In this document: positions 1 through 9,077 of the stretch, one piece after another
Position numbering within the stretch: the first letter of the stretch is position 1
How the letters are laid out: the number at the start of each line of letters is the position of its first letter
Source: Candidatus Saccharibacteria bacterium RIFCSPHIGHO2_12_FULL_49_19
Lineage (GTDB): Bacteria > Patescibacteriota > Saccharimonadia > Saccharimonadales > UBA10212
Assembly (NCBI GenBank): GCA_001788565.1
Contig: MGCX01000010.1
Location: 1-36,518 of the forward strand
Reading direction: 5' to 3'
Length of the DNA stretch: 36,518 nucleotides
The notes under the pieces: model-generated
Databases searched by the model: none
What the model was told of the DNA's origin: nothing
Seen by the model: the letters and a program-made list of their open reading frames with translations, nothing else
Position numbers and translations under genes: made by a program

Positions 1-308
1 ACCAGTGGCTGTTCATACTGGCTGATCTGATAACCCTTGGGCAGATCCGGATAAAAGTAATGCTTGCGGTCAAACTTAGAAAACTTCTGAATATCGCCGT
101 TGAGTGCAAAGCCAGCCATAACTGCCAGTTCAACGGCCTTTTCATTCAGTACCGGTAAAGCTCCCGGCATCCCGACATCGATATGGCTAATTAGGGTGTT
201 GGGGGCAGCTTTCCGGGCATCATTACCGACGGCTGAAAAAAGCTTGGTCTTGGTTTTAAGCTGAACATGGGTCTCCACGCCAATCGAGGGTAAATATTTG
301 CTACTCAT
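1..308 (-). CDS. gatB: Aspartyl/glutamyl-tRNA amidotransferase subunit B, N-terminal part (truncated by window edge)
   Basis: Reverse-strand translation begins [102 protein letters not shown], the GatB N-terminal signature; downstream of gatC/gatA. Confidence 0.95.
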   Translation of the reverse strand, partial: MSSKYLPSIGVETHVQLKTKTKLFSAVGNDARKAAPNTLISHIDVGMPGALPVLNEKAVELAVMAGFALNGDIQKFSKFDRKHYFYPDLPKGYQISQYEQPL

Positions 309-319
309 CTTTTCCCTCG

Positions 320-360
320 ATTGACAATGTTCAATAGACAATATTCAATGGACAATGAAT
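320..360. repeat. Heptameric degenerate tandem repeat (ATTGNNN)n upstream of gatB
   Basis: Reverse strand reads ATTGTCC ATTGAAT ATTGTCT ATTGAAC ATTGTCA AT; the 14-bp unit ATTGTCYATTGAAY occurs about 2.6 times. Confidence 0.75.
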
Positions 361-451
361 AGTTAATGAAGCAATGATTCAATGGGTTGCTATTGCTGCA
401 TTGAGCATTAGTACATTCATTGAGCCTTGAGCATTGATAATTGAGCATTTC

Positions 452-865
452 TTATAGCGCTCCTAAATCACGCAGGCCGCACTTGAATCCGGCTAGAGCA
501 TTTTGGGCCTCACGTTTTTTTAAGCGTACGGTAGGTTCGTGCACCAGCCGGTTGCGCAGCTTGTGGGCGTACCACACGGCATCGTTATCTGATATCAGCC
601 GCTGGGCAGCTACCAAACGCTCTCCCATAGTTTTACCTCTAAAGCCATATTTTTTGAGAGCTTCGTCCAGCAGCTTGTCAGCGTCAATAATTGCCAGCAC
701 CATACCTTCTGGAGTTTTGACACCGGCAAGTATTTCCGCCCATCTTGCTCGGAAGTACTCTTGATTGAGCCTTTTGGGCAAACGACGACTTAAGGCGCCA
801 ACTGCCACCAACATAACGACAGCGAAGATGATGGCGGCAATTAGAAAAATAGTTGTGCTGTTCAC
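452..865 (-). CDS. Small membrane-anchored protein with HEPN-like RNxxxH motif, inserted between gatA and gatB
   Basis: 137 aa; hydrophobic N-terminus (TTIFLIAAIIFAVVMLVAVGAL), then helical region with AHKLRNRLVHEP; overlaps the gatA stop by 4 bp. Confidence 0.75.
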   Translation of the reverse strand: MNSTTIFLIAAIIFAVVMLVAVGALSRRLPKRLNQEYFRARWAEILAGVKTPEGMVLAIIDADKLLDEALKKYGFRGKTMGERLVAAQRLISDNDAVWYAHKLRNRLVHEPTVRLKKREAQNALAGFKCGLRDLGAL

Positions 866-2289
866 AACAGTTCCTCACATGCTTTGGTAATTTCAAGCAG
901 TTTACGGTCACCCTTCATCGGCCCGATAAGCTGGAGTCCGACGGGCAGCTCAGAGCTCAAACCAGCGGGTATGCTTATAGCTGGATTACCGCTCATATTG
1001 GCGGCGACCGTCATAATGTCCGACAAGTACATGCTCAAGGGGTCATTGACCTTTTCACCGATTTTAAAGGCTGTCGTCGGAGAAGTTGGGCCAACAAGAA
1101 CATCATACTTCTCAAAGGCATCGGCGAACTCGGAAATTATTTTAGTACGGACCGTCTGGGCTTTTTTGTAATAAGCGTCGTAGTAGCCACTGGAAAGTAC
1201 ATAAGTGCCAATCATTATGCGCCGCTTGGCTTCCGCTCCGAATCCTTTTTCTCGGCTTAGCTCGTAGCTGGAAAGCAGGTCTGTGGCCGACTGCTCGCTA
1301 TACCCATAGCGCTGACCATCATAGCGCGCCAAGTTACTGCTCACTTCTGCCGGGCAAACGATGTAGTAAACAGCTAACGCTAGGGGCAGACTGGGAAGGC
1401 TGACCTCAGAAATTTCGGCTCCGGCACTTTTAAGCTTATTTACCGCACCATCGATAACCTGCTTGACTCCGAGCTCCAGGCCTTCGGCCATATATTCACG
1501 TATGATTCCAATCTTGGCCGCATTCAGCTGATAGCTGCTGGTGGATAGCTGATAGCCCTTCGAATCTTTTTCTATAGTTGTTGAGTCTAGCTCGTCACGA
1601 CCGGCTATGATATCGAGTATGGCCGCTGTGTCGTCGAGATTCCTGGTTATCGGACCAATCACGTCAGTACTGGAAGCCATGGCAATCACCCCGCTGCGGC
1701 TCACTAAGCCATAGGTGGGCTTATAGCCAACTACTCCGCAAAAACCGGCTGGCTGGCGGATCGAACCACCGGTATCGGTACCTAGGGCAAATGGAACAAT
1801 ATCTAATGCTACAGCCGCGGCTGAGCCGCCGGAGCTGCCCCCCGGTACTCTGGTTTTGTCATGGGGGTTCTTAGTGACGAAAAAGTCACTGTTTTCAGTG
1901 CTGGAGCCATGCGCGAAAGCATCGAGGTTTGACTTGGCTATTAAGATTGCGCCCTCGGCCTCCAATCGCTCAATCGCCGTAGCCTGATAAGGAGCTTCAA
2001 ATGGTTTCAAGATATTACTGGATGCGGTGGTCTTGGCTCCATACGCTAAAAAGTTGTCTTTAGCAATAAACGGCACTCCAGCCAAACGGCCAGCTTCCCC
2101 ACCTTGGGCAACCAGCGCATCCGACTTCGAAGCTCTTTCTCTAGCCCTTTCAGCTGTTATCTCAATAACTGTTTGATACTCTTGCTTAGCTTCCAGATTC
2201 TTTAGGGCAGTCTCAACCAAGTCAGAAGCCTTTAGCTTCCCCGACTTCACTTGCTTGGCAATATCAGAAATAGCTGGCCAGTTGCTCAC
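862..2289 (-). CDS. gatA: Aspartyl/glutamyl-tRNA amidotransferase subunit A
   Basis: 475 aa; amidase signature GGSSGGSAAAVA...GTDTGGSIRQPAGFCGVVGYKPTYG. Confidence 0.97.
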   Translation of the reverse strand: MSNWPAISDIAKQVKSGKLKASDLVETALKNLEAKQEYQTVIEITAERARERASKSDALVAQGGEAGRLAGVPFIAKDNFLAYGAKTTASSNILKPFEAPYQATAIERLEAEGAILIAKSNLDAFAHGSSTENSDFFVTKNPHDKTRVPGGSSGGSAAAVALDIVPFALGTDTGGSIRQPAGFCGVVGYKPTYGLVSRSGVIAMASSTDVIGPITRNLDDTAAILDIIAGRDELDSTTIEKDSKGYQLSTSSYQLNAAKIGIIREYMAEGLELGVKQVIDGAVNKLKSAGAEISEVSLPSLPLALAVYYIVCPAEVSSNLARYDGQRYGYSEQSATDLLSSYELSREKGFGAEAKRRIMIGTYVLSSGYYDAYYKKAQTVRTKIISEFADAFEKYDVLVGPTSPTTAFKIGEKVNDPLSMYLSDIMTVAANMSGNPAISIPAGLSSELPVGLQLIGPMKGDRKLLEITKACEELL

Positions 2290-2297
2290 GGTATCTG

Positions 2298-2588
2298 TTA
2301 AATGACTCTTTTTACTTTGAACTGGTTGGCTTGAACAGCCGGAGCGTTTTTTAGAAGCTCCGCTGGCTTAGCCTGATACTCTTTTAGCTCGTCAGTACGG
2401 GTAATGTTCTTTAAACCGGTCACTTGATAGGTTGGTTCCAGCCCGCTGGTGTCAACTTTATCCAACTGTCTGACGTATTCCAAAATGACTGATAGCTCAT
2501 TTGGCAAACGACTGATTTCTTCTTCTGTTAGTTTTAATCGTGCGAGTTGAGCCAGCTTTAAAAGCTCCTCGCGGGATATAACGCTCAT
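2298..2588 (-). CDS. gatC: Aspartyl/glutamyl-tRNA amidotransferase subunit C
   Basis: 96 aa; GatC-like (ISREELLKLAQLARLKLTEEEISRLPNELSVILEYVRQLDKVDTSGLEPTYQVTGL); upstream of gatA. Confidence 0.95.
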   Translation of the reverse strand: MSVISREELLKLAQLARLKLTEEEISRLPNELSVILEYVRQLDKVDTSGLEPTYQVTGLKNITRTDELKEYQAKPAELLKNAPAVQANQFKVKRVI

Positions 2589-2596
2589 TACTGCCC

Positions 2597-2605
2597 AGTA
2601 TATCA
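2597..2605 (-). promoter_or_regulatory. Extended -10 (TGATATACT) for gatC, 8 nt before ATG; predicted leaderless promoter
   Basis: Minus strand reads TGA TATACT gggcagta ATG. Confidence 0.55.
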
Positions 2606-2652
2606 GATGAGCGCGGTTGGATTACACTCCTAACTAACACCTTGGTTGAACG

Positions 2653-3225
2653 CTAAAAGATTGTAGTATCGGGATACCTCTCGGCTAGATCAGCTATCGG
2701 CACGTTTTGCTCAACTATTGAAATACTGTGCGATACTACTAGCTTTTTTTGACCGGGGATATAAACACCAAGGCCAACTCCCCAATCATTTCTACCTGCC
2801 CTCATGGCGATGATTGATTGGTCTGTCGATTCTAGATAACCCAAGTCAGTCTCACCGCTCGGTAAGACCCCAACACGGCTTTGTCCTTTATACGTCATAG
2901 CAGCCGCCAATTGACCCTGAGTCTCTTTTTTAATATCAAGTAGGGCGGTTCGTCCTGAGCCGACTACTACAACCTCTTTCTTAAGTCTCGGCATGATCAT
3001 GGTCAGTGGTGAGGCCTCAGGGTCAGCCTCACCTACAGGTAGGTGAACAGGCCAATCTTCCTCATCGACGACCTCGCTGACACCTCTCCAGATCGTCTGA
3101 CGGTATTGTGGAGAGTTACAGCCGGCAAAAAGCCATATCATAGCCTGTGCTATAGCATTAGGTCTTTGGACTTTTTCACCAAGGTCCATGGCCCAGTTAG
3201 GCGTGTCCGGTTTTCGTCTCGTCAT
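2653..3225 (-). CDS. Hypothetical protein, 190 aa
   Basis: Uninterrupted ORF in a minus-strand series; no family recognised. Confidence 0.7.
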   Translation of the reverse strand: MTRRKPDTPNWAMDLGEKVQRPNAIAQAMIWLFAGCNSPQYRQTIWRGVSEVVDEEDWPVHLPVGEADPEASPLTMIMPRLKKEVVVVGSGRTALLDIKKETQGQLAAAMTYKGQSRVGVLPSGETDLGYLESTDQSIIAMRAGRNDWGVGLGVYIPGQKKLVVSHSISIVEQNVPIADLAERYPDTTIF

Positions 3226-3235
3226 TAAACCTACC

Positions 3236-5194
3236 TTACAACTTTTCTTTAATTTCAGATATTAAGTCACGGAGTTCGGCTGCTTTTTCAAACTCTAGGT
3301 TGGCGGCTGCCAAATCCATCTGTGAAGTCAAATCCTTAATCAGGAAACCATACTCGTCCTTTGGTATTTTCTTGAGGTTCAGCTTAGGTTTCTTCTCAGC
3401 TACAGTCCGGGGCAGCATCTCGCCCACCGCGCGTTTAATACTCTCTGGCTTGATATTATGTTGCTTATTATAGGATTGCTGAATACCACGTCGGCGCTTA
3501 GTTTCGGAGGTGGCCCGCTGCATACTGCCGGTTAGTCCATCGGCATACATGATTACATGGCCTTCAATGTGCCGGGAGGCCCGTCCGATTGTCTGAATCA
3601 GCGACTGTTCGGACCGTAGGAAACCTTCTTTATCGGCATCCAGTATCGCCACCAACGATACTTCGGGAAGGTCTAAGCCCTCACGCAAGAGATTGATGCC
3701 CACTAAAACATCGTAGACGCCTAGCCTCAAGTCGCGTAGCAGATCGGTGCGCTCCAGAGTATCAATTTCACTATGGATATAGGCTACTTTAATGTTTAGA
3801 TCCTTCAGATATTCGGCTAAGTCCTCGGCCATGCGTTTGGTCAAAGTGGTGACTAAAACACGGTGGCCCTTGTTGGTCGTGTCGCGGATTTCGGCGATCA
3901 AATCATCTATCTGACCTTTAACCGGTCGAACTTCTACCTTGGGATCGATTAGACCTGTCGGTCGGATAACCTGTTGGACTGGTTCAGGCGACCGGGTCAG
4001 CTCATATTCGGCCGGTGTAGCACTGACATAGACTACTTGGTTCACATGCCGCTCAAACTCTGAAAAAGTCAGCGGCCGGTTATCCAACGCACTTGGCAGC
4101 CGGAAGCCGTGTTCTACTAAGACTTCTTTGCGAGCTCGATCGCCATGGTACATTCCTCTAACTTGCGGAATGCTCATATGCGACTCGTCAATCAGCAACA
4201 GATAATCATCAGGGAAGTAATCCATGAGTGTAGCTGGTTGCTCACCGGCCTCGCGGTTGGTTAAATAGCGACTGTAGTTTTCAATCCCCTTCACAAAGCC
4301 GGTTTGTTCTAACATTTCCAGATCGAACTTAACTCTCTGCTCCAAGCGTTGAGCTTCCAGCAATTTGCCGTGTTTTTGAAAGAATGCCAGCCGCCCTTTG
4401 GTCTCTTCCCGGATCTTATCCAGAGCGTATAAGAGTTTCTGACGGGGCGTTACATAGTGGCTGCCGGGAAATATATTCAGTTTTCCGAGCAACTTTTCCA
4501 CTTCACCGGTTAAGGGGTTAATGCGAGTAATTTTCTCAATCTCCTCGCCAAAAAAATCGATTCGATAGGCACTTTCCTCACCGGCTGGAAAAATATCTAC
4601 CACATCACCACGAACCCGGAAATTCCCCCGCTCAAAAGCCATATCGTTACGCCGGTATTGAATATCGGTTAGCTGACGCAGTAGTTTGTCGCGAACCCGT
4701 TTTTCACCGGTCTTTAGTTTTATCGCCATATGCTCATAGTCATCCACTGAACCGATACCATATATACACGACACACTGGCTACAATAACTGCGTCGCGCC
4801 GGGACAGTAGACCGGCAGTAGCGGCGTGGCGCAGCCGGTCGATCTCTTCGTTGATGTCACTATCTTTTTCAATATAAGTATCAGTGCGCGGAAGATAGGC
4901 TTCCGGCTGATAATAATCAAAGTAGCTCACAAAATAATGGACGGCATTGTTCGGGAAAAATTGCCTAAATTCATTATAAAGTTGCGCCGCTAAGGTTTTG
5001 TTATGACTTAAGACTAAAGTTGGCTTCCCCGTGTTGGCAATCAAGTTAGCCATGGTGAAAGTCTTGCCGCTTCCGGTAACTCCCAACAGTACCTGATGCT
5101 TTTCACCACGAATCAGCCCGTCGGTCAGCTTGACTATAGCCGCCGGCTGGTCTCCTGTAGGTTTGTACTCACTAGATAGCTGAAACTTAGCCAT
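3236..5194 (-). CDS. uvrB: Excinuclease ABC subunit B
   Basis: About 652 aa; Walker [40 protein letters not shown]-terminal UVR motif. The ORF track starts at 5197 (MMAK...); the second ATG (5194) is preferred because it lies 6 nt after the TGCTAAAAT extended -10. Confidence 0.96.
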   Translation of the reverse strand: MAKFQLSSEYKPTGDQPAAIVKLTDGLIRGEKHQVLLGVTGSGKTFTMANLIANTGKPTLVLSHNKTLAAQLYNEFRQFFPNNAVHYFVSYFDYYQPEAYLPRTDTYIEKDSDINEEIDRLRHAATAGLLSRRDAVIVASVSCIYGIGSVDDYEHMAIKLKTGEKRVRDKLLRQLTDIQYRRNDMAFERGNFRVRGDVVDIFPAGEESAYRIDFFGEEIEKITRINPLTGEVEKLLGKLNIFPGSHYVTPRQKLLYALDKIREETKGRLAFFQKHGKLLEAQRLEQRVKFDLEMLEQTGFVKGIENYSRYLTNREAGEQPATLMDYFPDDYLLLIDESHMSIPQVRGMYHGDRARKEVLVEHGFRLPSALDNRPLTFSEFERHVNQVVYVSATPAEYELTRSPEPVQQVIRPTGLIDPKVEVRPVKGQIDDLIAEIRDTTNKGHRVLVTTLTKRMAEDLAEYLKDLNIKVAYIHSEIDTLERTDLLRDLRLGVYDVLVGINLLREGLDLPEVSLVAILDADKEGFLRSEQSLIQTIGRASRHIEGHVIMYADGLTGSMQRATSETKRRRGIQQSYNKQHNIKPESIKRAVGEMLPRTVAEKKPKLNLKKIPKDEYGFLIKDLTSQMDLAAANLEFEKAAELRDLISEIKEKL

Positions 5195-5226
5195 CATCTA
5201 ATTTTAGCAACCTGAGCCGATTTGTT

Positions 5227-5811
5227 CTAAGAGGAGTAGATGTCCCGGTAGGGCTGATGAATCTTATCAAGGAGGCTAGCCAGCTTAGCAATAAGTTCAT
5301 CTGGCTGTTCTTCAAAGATGACTAGCTCCGGATCGGCATTGGGTAAGAGCTCCAATATTTTTTCGATCTGAGCGCTAATTCCCCCGGCACTCTCTAGTAC
5401 ACCAATAGGTGTGTGAGTCTCTGCCGCAATCGTAAATTCGTGTAAAGTACCTAAACGTCCGCCTATAGTCACCACCGCATCGGCAGCGTTAATAAGCAAT
5501 GCATCTCGGCCGCCGTAGTGCAGACCGGTATATAAAACGGCATCATAATACTCCATCGGCAGATGGTACTTTAGGATGTGCTCAACCTTAGTTGCGGCCG
5601 GGCTTAAGCCCAGACTCATCTGCCCGCCGGCTTTTTTATAACCTATGGCGGCGTACTCCGGCAGCCCGGTGGTCGCTCCAGTAAGCAGGGTATACCCGGC
5701 TTTAGCTATCGACGCCCCCAGGGCTTGGGCAAGCTGGCGACCCTGCTGGACACTCTGGCCTCTGGCAGCTCCAGAGACACAAATCTGATACTTCCCACCC
5801 CTATGCTTCAT
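5227..5811 (-). CDS. LOG-family (lysine decarboxylase-like / TIGR00725-like) protein, putative nucleotide phosphoribohydrolase
   Basis: 194 aa; ICVSGAARG, LLTGATTGLPEYAAIGYKKAGG, TIGGRLGTLHEFTIAAE (cf. PGGxGTxxE). Confidence 0.8.
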   Translation of the reverse strand: MKHRGGKYQICVSGAARGQSVQQGRQLAQALGASIAKAGYTLLTGATTGLPEYAAIGYKKAGGQMSLGLSPAATKVEHILKYHLPMEYYDAVLYTGLHYGGRDALLINAADAVVTIGGRLGTLHEFTIAAETHTPIGVLESAGGISAQIEKILELLPNADPELVIFEEQPDELIAKLASLLDKIHQPYRDIYSS

Positions 5812-7094
5812 CGGCTAATACTCCACCTTGGTCCTAGTAAACTGCTTAGTCTGACTTCAGGACCGTAGCTTTTCGGGGAAGCGGGCCGCGGCTGGTCGCC
5901 AGACACTTGATCATACACCAGCTGATTAACCCCCTCGTAGTAGAGATACCGACTGATCAGCTCATCATTTAGAGCCTGCCTAGCAGATAGGCTGGAGCGC
6001 TCGGCAAACTCTGAGGACCTGGCGTGATCGGTTGCAATATCAATAATATTTAGCGAGACGGTCCCGTGGCGCCCATTACCATATATCAAATATTCGTTTT
6101 GGGCCCACCAAATCAGAGCCGGATGCAGCCCAGCCAGTACTTGTCGCTGTGAGATTTCAAAAGAAGCCTGAGAGCTAATAAGAATTGGCTCTAGCAGGTC
6201 TGCGCCAAGCTGTTTAGCCGGTTGGTGGCAAAGGTGTCTCCAGACGCTTCGCCAAGTAATTGCCTGGCCGGTAAGCGTCAGAATCCCCGGCATCCGTTGC
6301 GGCCACTGTGCAGCGGCTATTTTAGGAAATTTGGTTTGCATATGATAGGGGGTTAGGCTAGCCGACCAGCTGTGCAATTCATCAAGAGCCTGCAAAGTAA
6401 GTGAGATAACTCCTAAAGTTGTCATCCGCTTAGCTAGCTGGTTGGGCCAAATTACTGCCAAGCCAACTTCCGGACGCGCTGTTACTAATGGTCGCTTGAT
6501 ATTAACTCCCGTCCAGAACCTGTCATCAAGGACCACAGTTCGAGGGGCTATCAGTTCGATATCCTGACTTCTTAAGTTAGCAATGGATCGGCTAATCGTC
6601 TTTTGCCAGCGTGACGACTCCATTAGCCAGGCGGCGGCGAATAGTAGTTGAGGATTTTCTCGTTTGAGCATTGATGCGATGGAGCGGTAACTGAGGTGCT
6701 TTTGTAGATGCCGAGGCGGGTGATCTCGAAGCAGTTTTTTGATAGCTGGTGGTGTTAAGCTCCAGATTTGACCTTGATAGTTTACGGCCTCTAGAGCCCG
6801 GCCGATCCGCAGGTAGCGGCTTTCCAGATCATCGTGTTCCTGCTCACCAAGAGCGGTGGCGAATACCTCACTAACGGACTGATAAGCTATCCGCATGGCT
6901 CGGTAGAGTTCCTCGGGACTAGTGTCCGAAGGATCCAGGCCTAGATCGGCAATCCTTGAACAGCAGGCGGCCGTTACTTCAGACGTTAATCTGGTATCTT
7001 CACTCGGGTAACCACTCAGATCTTCTAGGTGATTTATGAATTTATTAAACGAGGTTTGAGGCCAGTCAAGAGCATCAGCTAAAAAGTTTGACAT
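5808..7094 (-). CDS. Hypothetical protein, 428 aa, in carbohydrate operon
   Basis: Long ORF; overlaps LOG gene by 4 bp and abuts the PfkB gene; no recognisable family motif. Confidence 0.85.
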   Translation of the reverse strand: MSNFLADALDWPQTSFNKFINHLEDLSGYPSEDTRLTSEVTAACCSRIADLGLDPSDTSPEELYRAMRIAYQSVSEVFATALGEQEHDDLESRYLRIGRALEAVNYQGQIWSLTPPAIKKLLRDHPPRHLQKHLSYRSIASMLKRENPQLLFAAAWLMESSRWQKTISRSIANLRSQDIELIAPRTVVLDDRFWTGVNIKRPLVTARPEVGLAVIWPNQLAKRMTTLGVISLTLQALDELHSWSASLTPYHMQTKFPKIAAAQWPQRMPGILTLTGQAITWRSVWRHLCHQPAKQLGADLLEPILISSQASFEISQRQVLAGLHPALIWWAQNEYLIYGNGRHGTVSLNIIDIATDHARSSEFAERSSLSARQALNDELISRYLYYEGVNQLVYDQVSGDQPRPASPKSYGPEVRLSSLLGPRWSISR

Positions 7095-8110
7095 CAGTGA
7101 CTACCGTTAAGCCTTTCCGGATGGTAACCCGGAGGCGCACTCCGTAAATAGTGGTCAATCTCTCGCTCATCTAGTAGTCCTGCCTGAGCGCCGACTTTCT
7201 GGACCACGCTCATCGCGTTAATTGGCGCCCAGAGCAAAGCGGTCTGGATATCAGCGCCCTTGGCCAGGGCGGCGACAAAAGTTGAGGTAAAGGCGTCACC
7301 GGCCCCGGTGCGTTCATAGGGCGGTTTGGGATCGGGGTAAATCGGCATCTTCCAGCGGGTGCTGCCATCAGAGGCATAAGCCCCGGCGTGACCGTCACTT
7401 ATTAACACAATTTTGGGGCCCAAGCTGTGCAGCTTATCGAACAGCTTAGGTAAGTTATCACGGTCAGTTTTAGTAATCTCAGCTGCCTCGTCACGGTTTA
7501 CTGCTAAAACCTCGGCTCTTTCGTAGATTTTCTGGAGACGTTTAGTCCCGGCATCTATCTGGAACGTTCCCGGCTGGAAAGCCAGCTTGACAGGAGAGTT
7601 ACCCTCCAGCCAAGCTGCTAGCTGATCGTGGTACTCAAGGGCATGCTCGGAAATCGAGCTGAAATAAATCCACCGTGGAATATCAATTACTCGAAAATGA
7701 GGCCAGTGGTAGTTGTACTGCTCGTGTTTGATCAAGATTGTTCGATCTTCCCTGTACCAGAGCACGTAATGATAGTTACTTTTTTTACCGGTGTTGATAT
7801 GCACAAAGCGGGTATCAACCTTCGCAGCTTGTAGGGTTGTCAGTATTTCTCTGCCCCAATTATCAGCTCCGACGTTGGCGACCAGTCCGGAGCGTAGTCC
7901 TAGTTTGGCAATGGCCACCGAGGCGTTACCGCAGTTACCAACTGCTGGCACTACTTCGGTATGATCAAACGGTACTTTAGCTCCATAAACCATGCTTAAC
8001 CGCGGCTCGTCGTCGGTTTTTTCCACCCTTGCCTGATCATCCAAAAGTTTTATAAAGGCATCGGTCACAACATCGCCAACACTCAGGACATCTAGAGGTT
8101 TTTCGGCCAT
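7094..8110 (-). CDS. PfkB/ribokinase-family carbohydrate kinase
   Basis: 338 aa; GNCGNASVAIAKLGLRSGLVANVGADNWGREI and C-terminal PfkB signature RTGAGDAFTSTFVAAL. Confidence 0.93.
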   Translation of the reverse strand: MAEKPLDVLSVGDVVTDAFIKLLDDQARVEKTDDEPRLSMVYGAKVPFDHTEVVPAVGNCGNASVAIAKLGLRSGLVANVGADNWGREILTTLQAAKVDTRFVHINTGKKSNYHYVLWYREDRTILIKHEQYNYHWPHFRVIDIPRWIYFSSISEHALEYHDQLAAWLEGNSPVKLAFQPGTFQIDAGTKRLQKIYERAEVLAVNRDEAAEITKTDRDNLPKLFDKLHSLGPKIVLISDGHAGAYASDGSTRWKMPIYPDPKPPYERTGAGDAFTSTFVAALAKGADIQTALLWAPINAMSVVQKVGAQAGLLDEREIDHYLRSAPPGYHPERLNGSH

Positions 8111-8152
8111 AATACTTATGGCTTATTCTAGCACAGTTTTAGGGGTCGGTTT

Positions 8153-9070
8153 TCAAGTGTCCGGTTGCGCCTTACCGGCTGAGCTAAAGATGTCGATTTT
8201 GCTTTCTACGACTTTTTGGACTTCGGCAATAACATCGCCCATTAGCTTGACCACGGCGTACTCGGTCTTATTTTCAGCCAATTCACGCTCCAGGGTCCGG
8301 CGATATGCCACTCGAATATCACTGTTGATATTGACCTTGCTGACACCGATTTTTACGGCCTGCTCAAAATAGTGCGGTGGGGTACCGCTGCCGCCATGCA
8401 GGGAGATGTTACAATCTATAGCCTCGCGGATTTTAGCTAGGAGTTCCAGATTAAGGATTTTTGGCACTGGATACAGCCCGTGCAAGTTGCCGACCTGAGC
8501 AGCAAAAGTATCAATGCCGGTTTGCTTCACGAAATCGGCGGCCTCTTCCGGTTTGGTCATGGTCTTTTTGACCTGCTCGTAATCGATAGTCTCAGTGTGT
8601 AAGTTGGAGCTTCCCAAAAAGTAGCGCTCTTCGGCTTCCACCAATGCTCCGGTCAACTTGGCCGCTTCGACAACTTCCTTGGTACCGGCAATGATTTCAT
8701 CGCGGGCGGCTTCATGTTTGGCTTGAGAAATATCTATATGGATGCACTCGTATCCGGCCTCAATACCGTCAATGGCTGCCTCCACTGTGGGACTGTGGTC
8801 CAGATTGATGTACATCTCCAGACCAAACTGAGCTTTATAGTTCTCCACCAGATCGCGGACGTTATCTAACCCAATAGCTTCAACCTCATTTTGGCTAACC
8901 TCGACGAGTACCGGCGCTTTCTTGGCATGAGCCGCTTTAGCGACCGCCAGCAGAGTTTCCTGGTTGTCTAAATTAAAAGCCCCGAGCGCAAAGTGCTCGG
9001 AGCGTGTCCGGGCAAAGGCCGCCCTGGCCAGCTCACAGTTTTTTCTAATTTGTCGGAGTGTCAGTGGCAT
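8153..9070 (-). CDS. fba: Class II fructose-bisphosphate aldolase
   Basis: 305 aa; INLDHSPTVEAAIDGI, AAQVGNLHGLY, ISLHGGSGTP, KVNINSDIR. Confidence 0.94.
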   Translation of the reverse strand: MPLTLRQIRKNCELARAAFARTRSEHFALGAFNLDNQETLLAVAKAAHAKKAPVLVEVSQNEVEAIGLDNVRDLVENYKAQFGLEMYINLDHSPTVEAAIDGIEAGYECIHIDISQAKHEAARDEIIAGTKEVVEAAKLTGALVEAEERYFLGSSNLHTETIDYEQVKKTMTKPEEAADFVKQTGIDTFAAQVGNLHGLYPVPKILNLELLAKIREAIDCNISLHGGSGTPPHYFEQAVKIGVSKVNINSDIRVAYRRTLERELAENKTEYAVVKLMGDVIAEVQKVVESKIDIFSSAGKAQPDT

Positions 9071-9077
9071 TAGCTGG

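Noticed and set aside
684-911. Minus-strand 75-aa ORF straddling gatA/HEPN-like gene
   Set aside because: Out of frame with two better-supported genes.
853-1260. Plus-strand ORFs antisense to gatA (853-1260, 884-1171)
   Set aside because: Fully overlap the well-supported gatA frame; no motif or start signal.
7210-7398. Small ORFs within the PfkB gene (7210-7398 -, 7628-7834 +)
   Set aside because: Alternative-frame shadows of the kinase gene.
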